DNA of 64,000 nt from NCBI GenBank assembly GCA_004293365.1, contig RDYN01000008.1:16625-80624 (forward strand). The letters are read 5' to 3'. The notes under the pieces were generated by a model. It was not told the DNA's origin. It saw only the letters and a program-made list of their open reading frames with translations, and ran no database searches. Origin of the DNA: Oscillatoriales cyanobacterium. GTDB lineage: Bacteria; Cyanobacteriota; Cyanobacteriia; Cyanobacteriales; Microcoleaceae. Every line of letters begins with the position of its first letter. Positions within the stretch are counted from its first letter, which is position 1. Position numbers and translations under genes: made by a program. Of the stretch, positions 26,913 through 35,645 are shown one piece after another.

Positions 26913-28823
26913 TTAAGTTGTCGGGATTGCCTTGAGCAGATAAGCGCGAGTTCCCGTTAAAGTCGCGCCCTTGGCATCTCTGTACGTGTAAGTTCCGTAG
27001 GCAGAAATATCGCCGAAGTTATTGATGCCACTAGCGCGAGTCAAAGTCACTTGCTGGCCGCCAAAGCTGGGATTTGTGAGTAGCAATTTATTCAAGTCTT
27101 GGAGTTTACCGTTGTTCCAGACAAAAGCGCGGTCTTGAGCAGACATATTTTGCGAGTAGCCGACTACTTGACCGAATTGGTTGATGCCGGCGGTTTGACC
27201 GATCGCGCCGCCAAAGCTGCCGAGGTCAATTTTTTGACCGTTTTGCAACAAAAATGGCGAACTTGTGGCTGTGGCGCCGGTGCCGCTGCTAGTCCAACCG
27301 ATGATTTGTCCGCTATCGTTGATGTCGCGGGCTATGGCTTGTTCGGATCCAAATGTGCCGAGGTTGGTGAGCGTGTATTTACCGTCTGCGCCTTTTTCCC
27401 ACTTCACGGCGGTGTTGACAGTTTTGTCGTTGAGTCCGTCACTGTCAATTTGTCCGACGATCGCACTTTTATTGTTAATTCCATTTGCGGTACCAGTGTC
27501 ACCGCCTAAATCGGGCAGCGGGCTTATGGAACCCTGGTTTACAGAGAAAGGTCGGCTGCGATTGGCCGCCGTCGCAGTTCCACCGGGCCCGTAAATGTGG
27601 CGGCCGGCGATTTCGTTTTTGTTGTTGATGTCGAAGAAATAGCTTTCTACACCTGGCAAGTCGGTGATTTGCAGGCTGTAGTCAGCCCCATCTTTCTTTT
27701 GCCACAGCAAGCCGCGGTCTGTGGCTTGACCGGCAATTTCATCGCTTGTACCGGCGATCGCACCTAAGTCATTGATAGCTGCGGTAAAGCCACCACCACC
27801 CCGTTGAGTAACCTCTTTTCCGGTATTCTCACCGCCGCCATTTTTCACGCCGGTGCTAGTCAGCGGCTTGAGTTCCCCGTTTTCCCAAATAAACCCTTGG
27901 TTGCGGAACCCCGTGCCGAGCACTTCGGTGGTTTGGGAACGGCCGACTATCTGTCCTCGGTCGTTAATGGCATTAGCTTGGGTGGCATTGCCTGTGGGTG
28001 CGATCGCACCTAAGTCAATAGCCTGGTAGCGGTAGAGGGGTATATCGGCCGAAATTATTGCTTTCTCGACTCCCGCAGCTACATTTGTGACCATTGCCAA
28101 TAGGTCATCTTCGGCTTTGACGAGGGTGTTGCCCCCTTCGATGACAAGGGAGATGGGTTTACCTGCGAGGCTGCCACCTAAGCGCAGTTTATCGGCGATC
28201 GGATTAAATCCAGATATGGTAACAGAACCTTCGCCTGCTTCGAGAACGATTTGATCGCTGCCATTGCCGACAGAAACTGCATCGTTGCCAGTTCCTGGTT
28301 TAATCAGGTTATTGCCGTCGCCTGCATTGATGTTGTCATCGCCTTTACCGGTGTAAATTTGGTCGTTTCCGTTGCCTGCGGTAACGAAATCGTTGCCGCT
28401 GCCTGTGACGACGCGGTTGTTGCCTTTGCCTGCAAAGACGGTGTTGTTGCCATCTGAGCCGTTGATGATGTCGTCGGCTGCTGTGGCGTAAATTGTATCG
28501 TCGCTGGGGCTGCCGGTGATGGTTTTATTGCCGTCGCTAGCAAAAATTGTGGTTGCTGTCGATCCGGCATCAATAATGTCTTTACCTTCGCCTGCAAAAA
28601 GAGTACCGCTGCCGTCGCCGGTGATTAAGCTGTCATTATTTGGGAAATTAATTTGTGAAGCGGTTCTTTCTGCATTGAGGCTGCTTGGTGAGCCGATCGA
28701 CTTTGACAACAGGCTTTCTGCCGCTGATAAGCCGCTGGATATTCCTAAGTCTGCAAATATGCTGTTGGGAAATAGAGAAGCATCTGTATTTGAGGATGTA
28801 TTGAACACCTTATCGGGAACCAT
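26913..28823 (-). CDS. RTX-like calcium-binding and HAF-repeat extracellular protein
   Basis: This 636-residue protein joins two repeat types. Residues about 60-215 are nonapeptide-like GxGND/DGNN units (for example GNGNDQIYTGKGDDNINAG) typical of calcium-binding beta-rolls. Residues about 270-630 hold at least six HAF-type units with the pattern A-x-x-IN-x-x-GQIVG (ANAINDRGQIVG, TAGINQFGQVVG, ARDINDSGQIIG). No Sec signal is seen, consistent with type I secretion, which RTX proteins use. The HAF repeats probably form a beta-propeller. Function is unknown; a surface or matrix role is likely. ATG at 28,823 follows AAGGAGT. Confidence 0.85.
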   Translation of the reverse strand: MVPDKVFNTSSNTDASLFPNSIFADLGISSGLSAAESLLSKSIGSPSSLNAERTASQINFPNNDSLITGDGSGTLFAGEGKDIIDAGSTATTIFASDGNKTITGSPSDDTIYATAADDIINGSDGNNTVFAGKGNNRVVTGSGNDFVTAGNGNDQIYTGKGDDNINAGDGNNLIKPGTGNDAVSVGNGSDQIVLEAGEGSVTISGFNPIADKLRLGGSLAGKPISLVIEGGNTLVKAEDDLLAMVTNVAAGVEKAIISADIPLYRYQAIDLGAIAPTGNATQANAINDRGQIVGRSQTTEVLGTGFRNQGFIWENGELKPLTSTGVKNGGGENTGKEVTQRGGGGFTAAINDLGAIAGTSDEIAGQATDRGLLWQKKDGADYSLQITDLPGVESYFFDINNKNEIAGRHIYGPGGTATAANRSRPFSVNQGSISPLPDLGGDTGTANGINNKSAIVGQIDSDGLNDKTVNTAVKWEKGADGKYTLTNLGTFGSEQAIARDINDSGQIIGWTSSGTGATATSSPFLLQNGQKIDLGSFGGAIGQTAGINQFGQVVGYSQNMSAQDRAFVWNNGKLQDLNKLLLTNPSFGGQQVTLTRASGINNFGDISAYGTYTYRDAKGATLTGTRAYLLKAIPTT

Positions 28824-29581
28824 TGAGAACTCCTTGGAAAATTACGATTAAACGGTATTGAATTGCGTGTAGATCGGCACCCCAAAGTCCTACTTTAGGG
28901 AACAATATTGATGCTATAATCTCGAAAAAACCTGACGAGAATTGAGTTGATTTCTTAAAAAATCAACAATAATTTACCTGGATTCCAGGGCAAACGCATC
29001 TAATGAAATAATTTTTCCCGCCTAGCGTTTTTAGCTTTCACAAGCGCTATCTGCAGGTCAGTCGATTTTAGATTTTAGATTTTAGATTTACTTACAGACG
29101 AATCTGAGAGCTTGAACTTTGGTCTAAAATTTTTGGCTCTCCACGACAGGAGTCGGACAGCAAGTATCCGTTTTTGGGCGGGTCAAGCAATGTCAACAAA
29201 ACACAGCAATCTCGATCGAGATCCGCCCTTTCTCTGACACGCTCGGATTATCTTCTCAGTCAAAAGACTAGGAGAATCATGTATCTGCAATTACTTTGAA
29301 GCGGCTGGCTCCAATTAATCTAGACGAAGTAGATTGTAAAGCCTATTGCTAATAAAAGTCAACTAGCTTGTCTAAAATAATTATTTCTTTTACATCAGCA
29401 ATCTTTGTAACTACCTATCTACAAAGGTTTCACGGCTGAAATCAGTTATCTGCCGTTCTCGTTAATAAGAATTATTCCAATAAGATTTCTTAAGAATTGT
29501 TTAAGAAAACTAGCCGATTAACGGGTTGGGCTTAAAATCCTTGTCGCAACTAACTCTTGAGTATTATTTTCAATAAATGCC
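28824..29581. other. Long intergenic region
   Basis: These 758 bp separate the divergent RTX/HAF and haloperoxidase genes. A TTTTAGA array (about 29,067-29,091) is the only repeat. No gene, tRNA or recognisable RNA motif was found. The region is AT-rich near 29,330-29,560, where the promoter of the downstream gene probably lies. Confidence 0.35.
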
Positions 29582-30916
29582 ATGAATTTAAAACCGCGCA
29601 AGTCCCTGAATTCGACTTTAGTTCTCGTTTGTCTGGCAGTTAGTTCCATCGCTGGTACAGCCAATATTAGTTCTAAGTTGCAAGAAACTGCGCTCTTATC
29701 GCTCCTGCAACCCGAAAGCGCGATCGCCCAAAGCCCTATTCGCGAGTCTCAAGATGCGATCGTCCGCTGGAACGCTCTCACATTAGATATAATCAAAACC
29801 GAAAAAACATCGCCCCCAATGGCAGCCCGCAACTTAGCAATGGTTCACGCTGCCGTTTACGATGCGGCGAACGCTGTTTCCCAAACTCACAAAGTATACA
29901 AAGTGCCAGTGCAACCTCCCGCCGGCACATCAGCCGAAGCAGCAGCAGTAGCAGCAGCCCACCGCGTGCTAGCAAATTTGTACCCGAAACAAACAGCAAC
30001 TTTAGATGCAGCAAAAACAGCATCTTTAACCGCCATAGCTGAAGGGAAATCAAAAACCGACGGCGTACAATTGGGAGAATTTGTAGCAGGCAAAATCTTA
30101 GAATGGCGCAAAGATGACGGCGCGAATACTGAGGTGACATATACTCCAGTTAATCAACCCGGTTATTGGCAACCCATACCGCCAGATTTGAAACCTGCCT
30201 CGATGCCGCACTGGAAAAATGTCAAACCTTTTGCCATGACAAAAGGTTCCCAGTTTCAGATTGCAAATATGCCAAGTTTGACTAGCGAAGAATACACAGC
30301 AGAGTTCAACAAACTCAAAGAATTAGGAGCAAAAGATAGCAAGACTCGCACAGCCGATCAAAGTGCGATCGCGAAATTTTGGCTGAACAATCCAGGTACT
30401 GTCACTCCTCCCGGACATTGGAACCAAATTGCTGCGGATATTGCCGTTCGCCGCAGCAATACCTTCGAGCAAAACCTGCGTTTATTTGCAGTGTTGAATA
30501 TCGCCCTCGCCGATGCCAGCATCATCGACGGCGACCAAAAATATACCTTCAATCGGTGGCGGCCGCTTACAGGAATTCAGCAAGCAGATAAAGACGGCAA
30601 TCCCCAGACAACCGCCGATGCAAATTGGACGCCTTTATTAAATACTCCATCTTCCCCAGCTTATGTTTCTGGACACAGTACCTTTGGCGGTGCAGCGGAT
30701 GCAGTTTTGACTGCTTTTTTCGGCGATAATGTGAGTTTTACCGCCGTCGCCGATGCTTCGGTAAATTTGCAGCCTCGGGCTTTTAAAAGTTTGACGGAAG
30801 CTGCGGAGGAGGCCGGGATGAGTCGCGTTTACGGCGGTGCTCATTGGCCCTCGGACAATCGGGATGGGTTGAAGGCGGGCAGGAATTTGGGCAAGTATGT
30901 TATGGAGAAGTTTTAG
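29582..30916 (+). CDS. Vanadium-dependent haloperoxidase-like / PAP2-superfamily secreted protein
   Basis: The 444-residue protein has a signal peptide (basic MNLKPRK then a hydrophobic core to about residue 26, with an AIAQS site near 50). The vanadate/phosphate-binding residues of the haloperoxidase-PAP2 superfamily are present: K320 and R327 in KYTFNRWRP, S363-G364-H365 in SGHSTFGG, and R415 and H421 in SRVYGGAHWPSD. The last His is the ligand of vanadate. Such enzymes oxidise halides with H2O2, or act as acid phosphatases; sequence alone does not separate these. Periplasmic location is expected. Monocistronic. Confidence 0.88.
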   Translation: MNLKPRKSLNSTLVLVCLAVSSIAGTANISSKLQETALLSLLQPESAIAQSPIRESQDAIVRWNALTLDIIKTEKTSPPMAARNLAMVHAAVYDAANAVSQTHKVYKVPVQPPAGTSAEAAAVAAAHRVLANLYPKQTATLDAAKTASLTAIAEGKSKTDGVQLGEFVAGKILEWRKDDGANTEVTYTPVNQPGYWQPIPPDLKPASMPHWKNVKPFAMTKGSQFQIANMPSLTSEEYTAEFNKLKELGAKDSKTRTADQSAIAKFWLNNPGTVTPPGHWNQIAADIAVRRSNTFEQNLRLFAVLNIALADASIIDGDQKYTFNRWRPLTGIQQADKDGNPQTTADANWTPLLNTPSSPAYVSGHSTFGGAADAVLTAFFGDNVSFTAVADASVNLQPRAFKSLTEAAEEAGMSRVYGGAHWPSDNRDGLKAGRNLGKYVMEKF

Positions 30917-30936
30917 TAACAGCTTAATATCCACTA

Positions 30937-31003
30937 AGAAACCCGGTTTCTGTTGAGAAATCTCAGCCCAGCAAGGAGATATCTACAGAGAAACCGGGTT
31001 TCT
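30937..31003. repeat. AGAAACCGGGTTTCT inverted pair after the haloperoxidase gene
   Basis: AGAAACCCGGTTTCT and AGAAACCGGGTTTCT flank about 37 bases. The pair is itself an inverted repeat and also related to those at 6923 and 20,782. It may form a stable 3' hairpin. Confidence 0.75.
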
Positions 31004-31071
31004 GGTCTGGATACGCAAGTTTCTATATAATTGTTGAGAGCGAACCAATCAAATTTTCGCAGTCATTTTTT

Positions 31072-32367
31072 ATGACATCAAACATATCAGAAGTGCCACA
31101 GCAAAGAAATGACCGCAGAATTTTTTGGACGCTAATTTGTCTGACCCTGTTGGGACTGGCATTCCGGCTTTATTTGGCGTGGCGCACCAACCAAACTCTC
31201 CCCGATACCCCCGCCCGTCTCACAGGCGACGAACCAGGCTATGAAGGTTTGGCATACTGGTTGCTGAAGGGTCATTTTTTTGAGTGGGCGGGCCGCACAC
31301 CAGTTTATCCATTTTTCATAGCTGGATGCTATGCAATTTTTGGTCGTTCTCCCGCATCTGTAGTCTGCGTACAAGCTTTTTTGGGGGCCACAATTATACC
31401 GCTAACTTTTATCCTGGCACGGCGTTTTACTGGCCCTCAAAGTTCCTTAGTCGCCGCTGGATTAACTGCGCTACATCCCTCCCTAATTCTTCATGTCAGG
31501 CTGCTGCAAACAGAAATTTTATACGCGCCTTTAATGATTTTAACAGTGCTTGGCTTGCTGCGAGCATTGGAACGGCCGCAGTGGCAAAAGTTTTCATTAG
31601 CAGGTGCGTTGTTGGCAATTACGAATCTTTGTCGGCCGACAGCGATGTTGTTTCCATTAATTGTGCCACTATTGATGCCGCGCCAATGGTCTTTTAAACG
31701 CAAGATTGCTTTGTTTGTTGCTTATTTGGGCGCAATTATCATCATTACTACACCTTGGACTTATCACAATTATCGAACTCACAAGACTTTTTTGATTTAC
31801 AGTGTTTCTACGGGGCTGCTGTGGCAAGGAAGTCCAGAGTTTTATCATTTTGCCTACGAACAACTGCCAAAACGCCATATCCTTCAAATTTGGCAGGAAG
31901 AACTGAATCCGGCTCGGAATGGCGGACACGATGTTTTTACCATTGAGGGCGATCGCTATTTTACCAAACGGGCGATCGCTTCAATCCTCCGCGAGCCTGC
32001 TGTGTATCTCTGGTATTGTTTGCAAAAGGCAGTTTATTTATGGTTAGGAAACCCTTTAAGTGACTGGCCTTATCACGCTATGTTTAATGTGGAGGCAATG
32101 CGGCTATTCTTTTCGCAGCAACGGATTGTCGGCATTTTAGTGTCGCGAATTTTACCTGTATTTGCGGCTTTGGGCGCGATCGTTTTGCGGCATCGCTGGC
32201 GGGAGTTTTTGCCACTGTTTGCAGTCTGCGGCTATTTTACTTTGATCCATGGGCTCACTTATGCAGAAGTTCGCCACAGCGAGCCACTGCACCCGATTTT
32301 GGCGATCGTAATTGCGGCGGCGGCGGGGCAGGTTCAGCGCCGGTTGAAGTTAATGATACCAATTTAA
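31072..32367 (+). CDS. GT-C/GT39-like membrane glycosyltransferase
   Basis: The 431-residue integral membrane protein has about ten hydrophobic segments. After the first membrane helix (ICLTLLGLAFRLYLAW) comes an external loop with the acidic motif GDEPGYEGLAYWLLKG, and a second loop holds GRTPVYPFFIAG. This is the layout of ArnT/PMT-type glycosyltransferases (family 39/83), which use polyprenyl-phosphate sugars on the periplasmic side. The sugar and acceptor are not predictable. It is followed 53 bases later by a secreted glycoside hydrolase on the same strand, so the two may be co-transcribed. Confidence 0.8.
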   Translation: MTSNISEVPQQRNDRRIFWTLICLTLLGLAFRLYLAWRTNQTLPDTPARLTGDEPGYEGLAYWLLKGHFFEWAGRTPVYPFFIAGCYAIFGRSPASVVCVQAFLGATIIPLTFILARRFTGPQSSLVAAGLTALHPSLILHVRLLQTEILYAPLMILTVLGLLRALERPQWQKFSLAGALLAITNLCRPTAMLFPLIVPLLMPRQWSFKRKIALFVAYLGAIIIITTPWTYHNYRTHKTFLIYSVSTGLLWQGSPEFYHFAYEQLPKRHILQIWQEELNPARNGGHDVFTIEGDRYFTKRAIASILREPAVYLWYCLQKAVYLWLGNPLSDWPYHAMFNVEAMRLFFSQQRIVGILVSRILPVFAALGAIVLRHRWREFLPLFAVCGYFTLIHGLTYAEVRHSEPLHPILAIVIAAAAGQVQRRLKLMIPI

Positions 32368-32420
32368 AAAATCCTTGCTACATTGAGATGTCAAGCAGTT
32401 AGTCATTAGTTATCAACGTA

Positions 32421-33863
32421 GTGTTATCAAAAACTCTAATTCGGAATTTCACGATCGCCCTTTTAATTGCCATCGGCATAGAGTTTTTCAGCGGAACGAC
32501 AACTTTTGCTCAAAACATCGCAACAATTAAATTCTCCGGCACTGCTGCGGGTGTCAGCACTCGCTACATCGGTGCAGTCGAGGGCAACATCAACTTTGAC
32601 CTCAAAGATTTGCAAGATTTGGGAATTAATACATACCGCATTTACGGCGGGATGTCTCGATGGGAATCGGAAGACGATGACGGTAAATACGGGTGGCCGG
32701 AAATATCCCAAATTAAGGCTAATCCAAATATTATTAATTGGGGGCATTGGGATAAAATTATGACCGATCCGCCCCGGGGTAGCGATTATTCGTGGTCTGG
32801 AGAACCTGGCACTGTTTGGCAAGGCAATGCCAGGACTATTTTTAATACTCTCAAACAAGCAAATATTCGTCCCGTTGTCAGCCTTCGCAATGTGGACAGT
32901 AGCTGGAATCCCTCTTGGGCGCTGCAACTGAATCCGCCCCGAACTAAAGAAGATTGGAACGAGTGGTGGGAACACGTTTTTGCTACGGTTTATTGGTTGA
33001 ATGTACGCAACGATTACCGCGTTGATGATTGGGAAATTCACAACGAACCGGACTACCGCATACAGGGTTGGGGCGGAACTATGGCTGACTATTTTGAGTT
33101 GGTGAAGGTGGCTAAAGATGCGATCGACTTTGCGTACAAAAGTTATTTGCCGGAGCGCGCTTACCGCATCCACAGCCCGACAACCGTAGGTGGCAGCAAT
33201 TGGCCTGCTGATGCTTTGCGAGAAATCCCCAATTATTTCGATGCAGTCAATGTCCACAATTACGATGCAGATATTTCTAACTACACCCGCAAAGTGCGCG
33301 GCTGGATGAAGGGGACTGTCCGCGCTAACTCGCAGCTTTGGGTGGGAGAATGGGGAAGTTATCAAATTAGCTATAATGATTTCCCTTTAGCTTTAAGTTT
33401 GATTAAAAATTTAATCCGAGGCTCCCAACCGGGCGATAATTATATTTATGGGAGTCACGTATTCTGTTTGTACGACTGGGGAAAGCCGGGATTGGCAGAA
33501 GGTTTGCTGGGAGACGGAGGAAAACGGCGCGCTAGCTACTATGCTTTGCGGATGGGAATTCGGGCTTTGCAAGGGGGTAGGGCTAGCTTTTTTCCGATCG
33601 CTAACAGTTCGGATTTAATGGCAGTTGCAACTCTCGATTCTAGTAAGAATGTTTATTTGCTGGCTGTCAACGATCGAGCTAAATCTTATACTGTTCGTGC
33701 CGATATTTCGGCTTTGATCGAAGCTGGTAATGGGACGGTGCGGGAGTTTAGTTTGAGGTCAATGGATGAGGTTGTTGGTAGCTTGACGCTGAAGGGCGGT
33801 AATGCGACTTTTTTGGTGCCGGGTAACAGTGCTATTCTCATCAAGTTCGATCGCCCGAATTGA
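32421..33863 (+). CDS. Secreted clan GH-A glycoside hydrolase-like protein
   Basis: The 480-residue protein has a signal peptide (hydrophobic FTIALLIAIGIEFF, cleavage near TFA-Q at 30). Its TIM-barrel shows the clan GH-A pattern: an IHNEPDYR acid/base Glu at the end of strand 4 (about residue 212) and a candidate nucleophile Glu in LWVGEWGSY (about residue 311). A C-terminal beta-sandwich-like domain (about 395-478) follows. It resembles GH39/GH5-type enzymes, but the family and substrate cannot be fixed. Start is GTG 32,421. The upstream membrane glycosyltransferase suggests a role in a shared glycan pathway. Confidence 0.75.
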   Translation: MLSKTLIRNFTIALLIAIGIEFFSGTTTFAQNIATIKFSGTAAGVSTRYIGAVEGNINFDLKDLQDLGINTYRIYGGMSRWESEDDDGKYGWPEISQIKANPNIINWGHWDKIMTDPPRGSDYSWSGEPGTVWQGNARTIFNTLKQANIRPVVSLRNVDSSWNPSWALQLNPPRTKEDWNEWWEHVFATVYWLNVRNDYRVDDWEIHNEPDYRIQGWGGTMADYFELVKVAKDAIDFAYKSYLPERAYRIHSPTTVGGSNWPADALREIPNYFDAVNVHNYDADISNYTRKVRGWMKGTVRANSQLWVGEWGSYQISYNDFPLALSLIKNLIRGSQPGDNYIYGSHVFCLYDWGKPGLAEGLLGDGGKRRASYYALRMGIRALQGGRASFFPIANSSDLMAVATLDSSKNVYLLAVNDRAKSYTVRADISALIEAGNGTVREFSLRSMDEVVGSLTLKGGNATFLVPGNSAILIKFDRPN

Positions 33864-33914
33864 ATGTTAGACAAGATTGCAAAAGTCCTTGTAATCTAAT
33901 TAGGGAACGGGCTC

Positions 33915-33990
33915 TCCTGCCCATTCCACAACAAAAAAAACTTTTTGTGGGATGGGCCCTCTTGCCCCGTCCTAGCTATTTTTGCAAGAT
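33915..33990. repeat. CCACAA/TTGTGGGATGGGC hairpin repeat
   Basis: A CCATTCCACAAC...TTTTTGTGGGATGGG hairpin is followed by CCGTCCTAGCTATTTTTGCAA. The same block recurs at 43,474-43,668, where it is interrupted by another element. The rest of the 344-bp gap 33,864-34,207 holds the left end of the second TnpB element, whose boundary I cannot fix. Confidence 0.7.
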
Positions 33991-34207
33991 GTCTGTTAAA
34001 TCCTCGGAGTTCAGAATTGGGCTTGTATCTGTTCACAAAAAATTACCATTAGCTTCTTAAACCTGCTCATTAACTGCGCTATCATAGTTAAATGACTAAG
34101 TTAACGATTGACGCAGCCACCAAACGATGAAGGTCTCAGCATCTCCACTCACGCGACAGGTAGTCCGCAAAAGGTAATATGATTTAAGTAGTTAAGGAGG
34201 TTACATC

Positions 34208-35293
34208 ATGCTACTCGGTTTCAAAACTGAGTTAAAAATAAATAACCAACAGCGCACAGCATTAATGAAGCATTGCGGTGTAGCTCGTCACGCCTGGAAT
34301 TGGGGATTGTGGCTCACCAAAAACATTCTCGACCACAACCGACAAAACCCCCAAGAAAAATTGAAGTTTCCCAGCGCTATTGACTTGCACAAACTGTTAG
34401 TAGCAATGGTGAAATCAAAGAATGAATGGTATTACGAGTGCAGCAAATCCGCACCCCAGCAAGCATTAATAGCGTTGCGCGATTCATGGAAGCGCTGCTT
34501 TAACAAAACTGCCGGCGTCCCCAAGTTCAAGAAAAAAGGCAAGGGCGACTCTTTCACTTTGGAAGGAGCCGTGAAAATCTTGGGCAACAATAAAATTCAA
34601 GTACCTGTAATAGGCGTTCTAAAAACTTACGAACGACTGCCTCAGGTTAAGCCTAAATCTGTAAAAATTAGCCGTCAAGCCGATAGGTGGTTTATCAGTT
34701 TCAGGCGGTCGGTGGCAGAACAAACTACAGTAAATACTAGCATTGTGGGTGTAGACATCGGTGTAAAAAACCTAGCAACCCTCAGTAATGGTGAAGCGAT
34801 CCAAGGTGCTAAATCTTACCGCAAGTTAGAGAAAAAAATAGCGCGCTTGCAATATTTGCACCGTCACAAAGTTAAAGGTTCAAGCAACTGGAAAAATGCT
34901 CATATAGAGATAGCTAAACTGCACCGCAAGATTGCCAACATCCGCTCATATACGTTGCATAAACTCACGACGCTGCTTGCTAAAAACCACGGCACGGTAG
35001 TAATTGAGGATTTGAATGTATCCGGGATGATGGCAAATCGCAAGCTGGCGAAAAGCATTCAAGACATGGGATTTTACGAGTTTCGCCGCCAGCTAACCTA
35101 CAAGTGTAAATTGTATGGCTCTAAATTGGTCGTAGTTGACCGATGGTTCCCAAGTTCAAAACTTTGCTCTCATTGTGGAGCTAAAAAAGAAATACTTTCT
35201 CTTGGTGAGCGAGTGTTTGAGTGCGATCGTTGCGCTTATGTCATCGACCGCGATTTGAACGCTGCGATTAATTTATCAAAAACCGTCAGTTAG
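34208..35293 (+). CDS. tnpB: RNA-guided endonuclease TnpB (IS200/IS605 family), second copy
   Basis: This 361-residue TnpB is only distantly related to the copy at 24,106. It has the OrfB N-terminal domain (GFKTELKINNQQRTALMKHC), RuvC Asp in VGVDIGVKNLATLS, Glu in VVIEDLNVSGMM and Asp in IDRDLNAAINL, and a zinc ribbon (CSHCG...CDRCA). All catalytic residues are present. A strong TTAAGGAGGT site precedes the ATG. No tnpA is adjacent. The 3' flank (35,294 to about 35,370), with GACTGGTCAGTGCCGACAC and GAAGCAGGAAATAAAC, resembles the right ends of such elements and probably encodes its guide RNA. Confidence 0.92.
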   Translation: MLLGFKTELKINNQQRTALMKHCGVARHAWNWGLWLTKNILDHNRQNPQEKLKFPSAIDLHKLLVAMVKSKNEWYYECSKSAPQQALIALRDSWKRCFNKTAGVPKFKKKGKGDSFTLEGAVKILGNNKIQVPVIGVLKTYERLPQVKPKSVKISRQADRWFISFRRSVAEQTTVNTSIVGVDIGVKNLATLSNGEAIQGAKSYRKLEKKIARLQYLHRHKVKGSSNWKNAHIEIAKLHRKIANIRSYTLHKLTTLLAKNHGTVVIEDLNVSGMMANRKLAKSIQDMGFYEFRRQLTYKCKLYGSKLVVVDRWFPSSKLCSHCGAKKEILSLGERVFECDRCAYVIDRDLNAAINLSKTVS

Positions 35294-35645
35294 ACGGGGC
35301 TAGCCTGCGGACTGGTCAGTGCCGACACTACCAGAGTGAAGCAGGAAATAAACGAAACTCAAACCTTTGAATAGCTTTGATAGGTATTGATTAAGTTTGA
35401 GTAGGATTTATATAACGGCGAGAAAGTAGCCGAAGTCTAGACGATCGCAGAAATTCTTGCTCGTAAACCCGCAGCAGTTAGACTAGGCAAGGAATTGCCG
35501 ACAATCCCAAAGTCCGCCCTTTGGGTGATTGGACTCGTACATAAACTTTGAGCGCGCTTGGAAACCTCGCGGGCCAAGCCTCTCAATCCACCTGCTGCCC
35601 GCGGCGATCGGGTTTTTTCAACAAATATCACTTTTATGCCCGCTG
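35294..35645. other. TnpB right flank and upstream region of the hybrid kinase
   Basis: The first about 80 bases look like the right end of the TnpB element. The remainder leads to the kinase. A frame open from 35,529 continues into the kinase but begins with TTG and encodes an unconserved leader, so I treat it as non-coding up to ATG 35,646. Confidence 0.4.

Noticed and set aside
28251..28457. Val/Ala/Cys-rich plus-strand frame over the RTX region
   Set aside because: Antisense shadow of the nonapeptide repeats of the RTX/HAF gene.
32463..33365. 300-codon minus-strand frame antisense to the glycoside hydrolase
   Set aside because: The plus-strand frame has clear domain motifs and a signal peptide; the antisense frame has none.
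35529..35645. TTG-started extension of the hybrid kinase
   Set aside because: The leader is not protein-like and precedes the first CBS motif; ATG 35,646 fits better.
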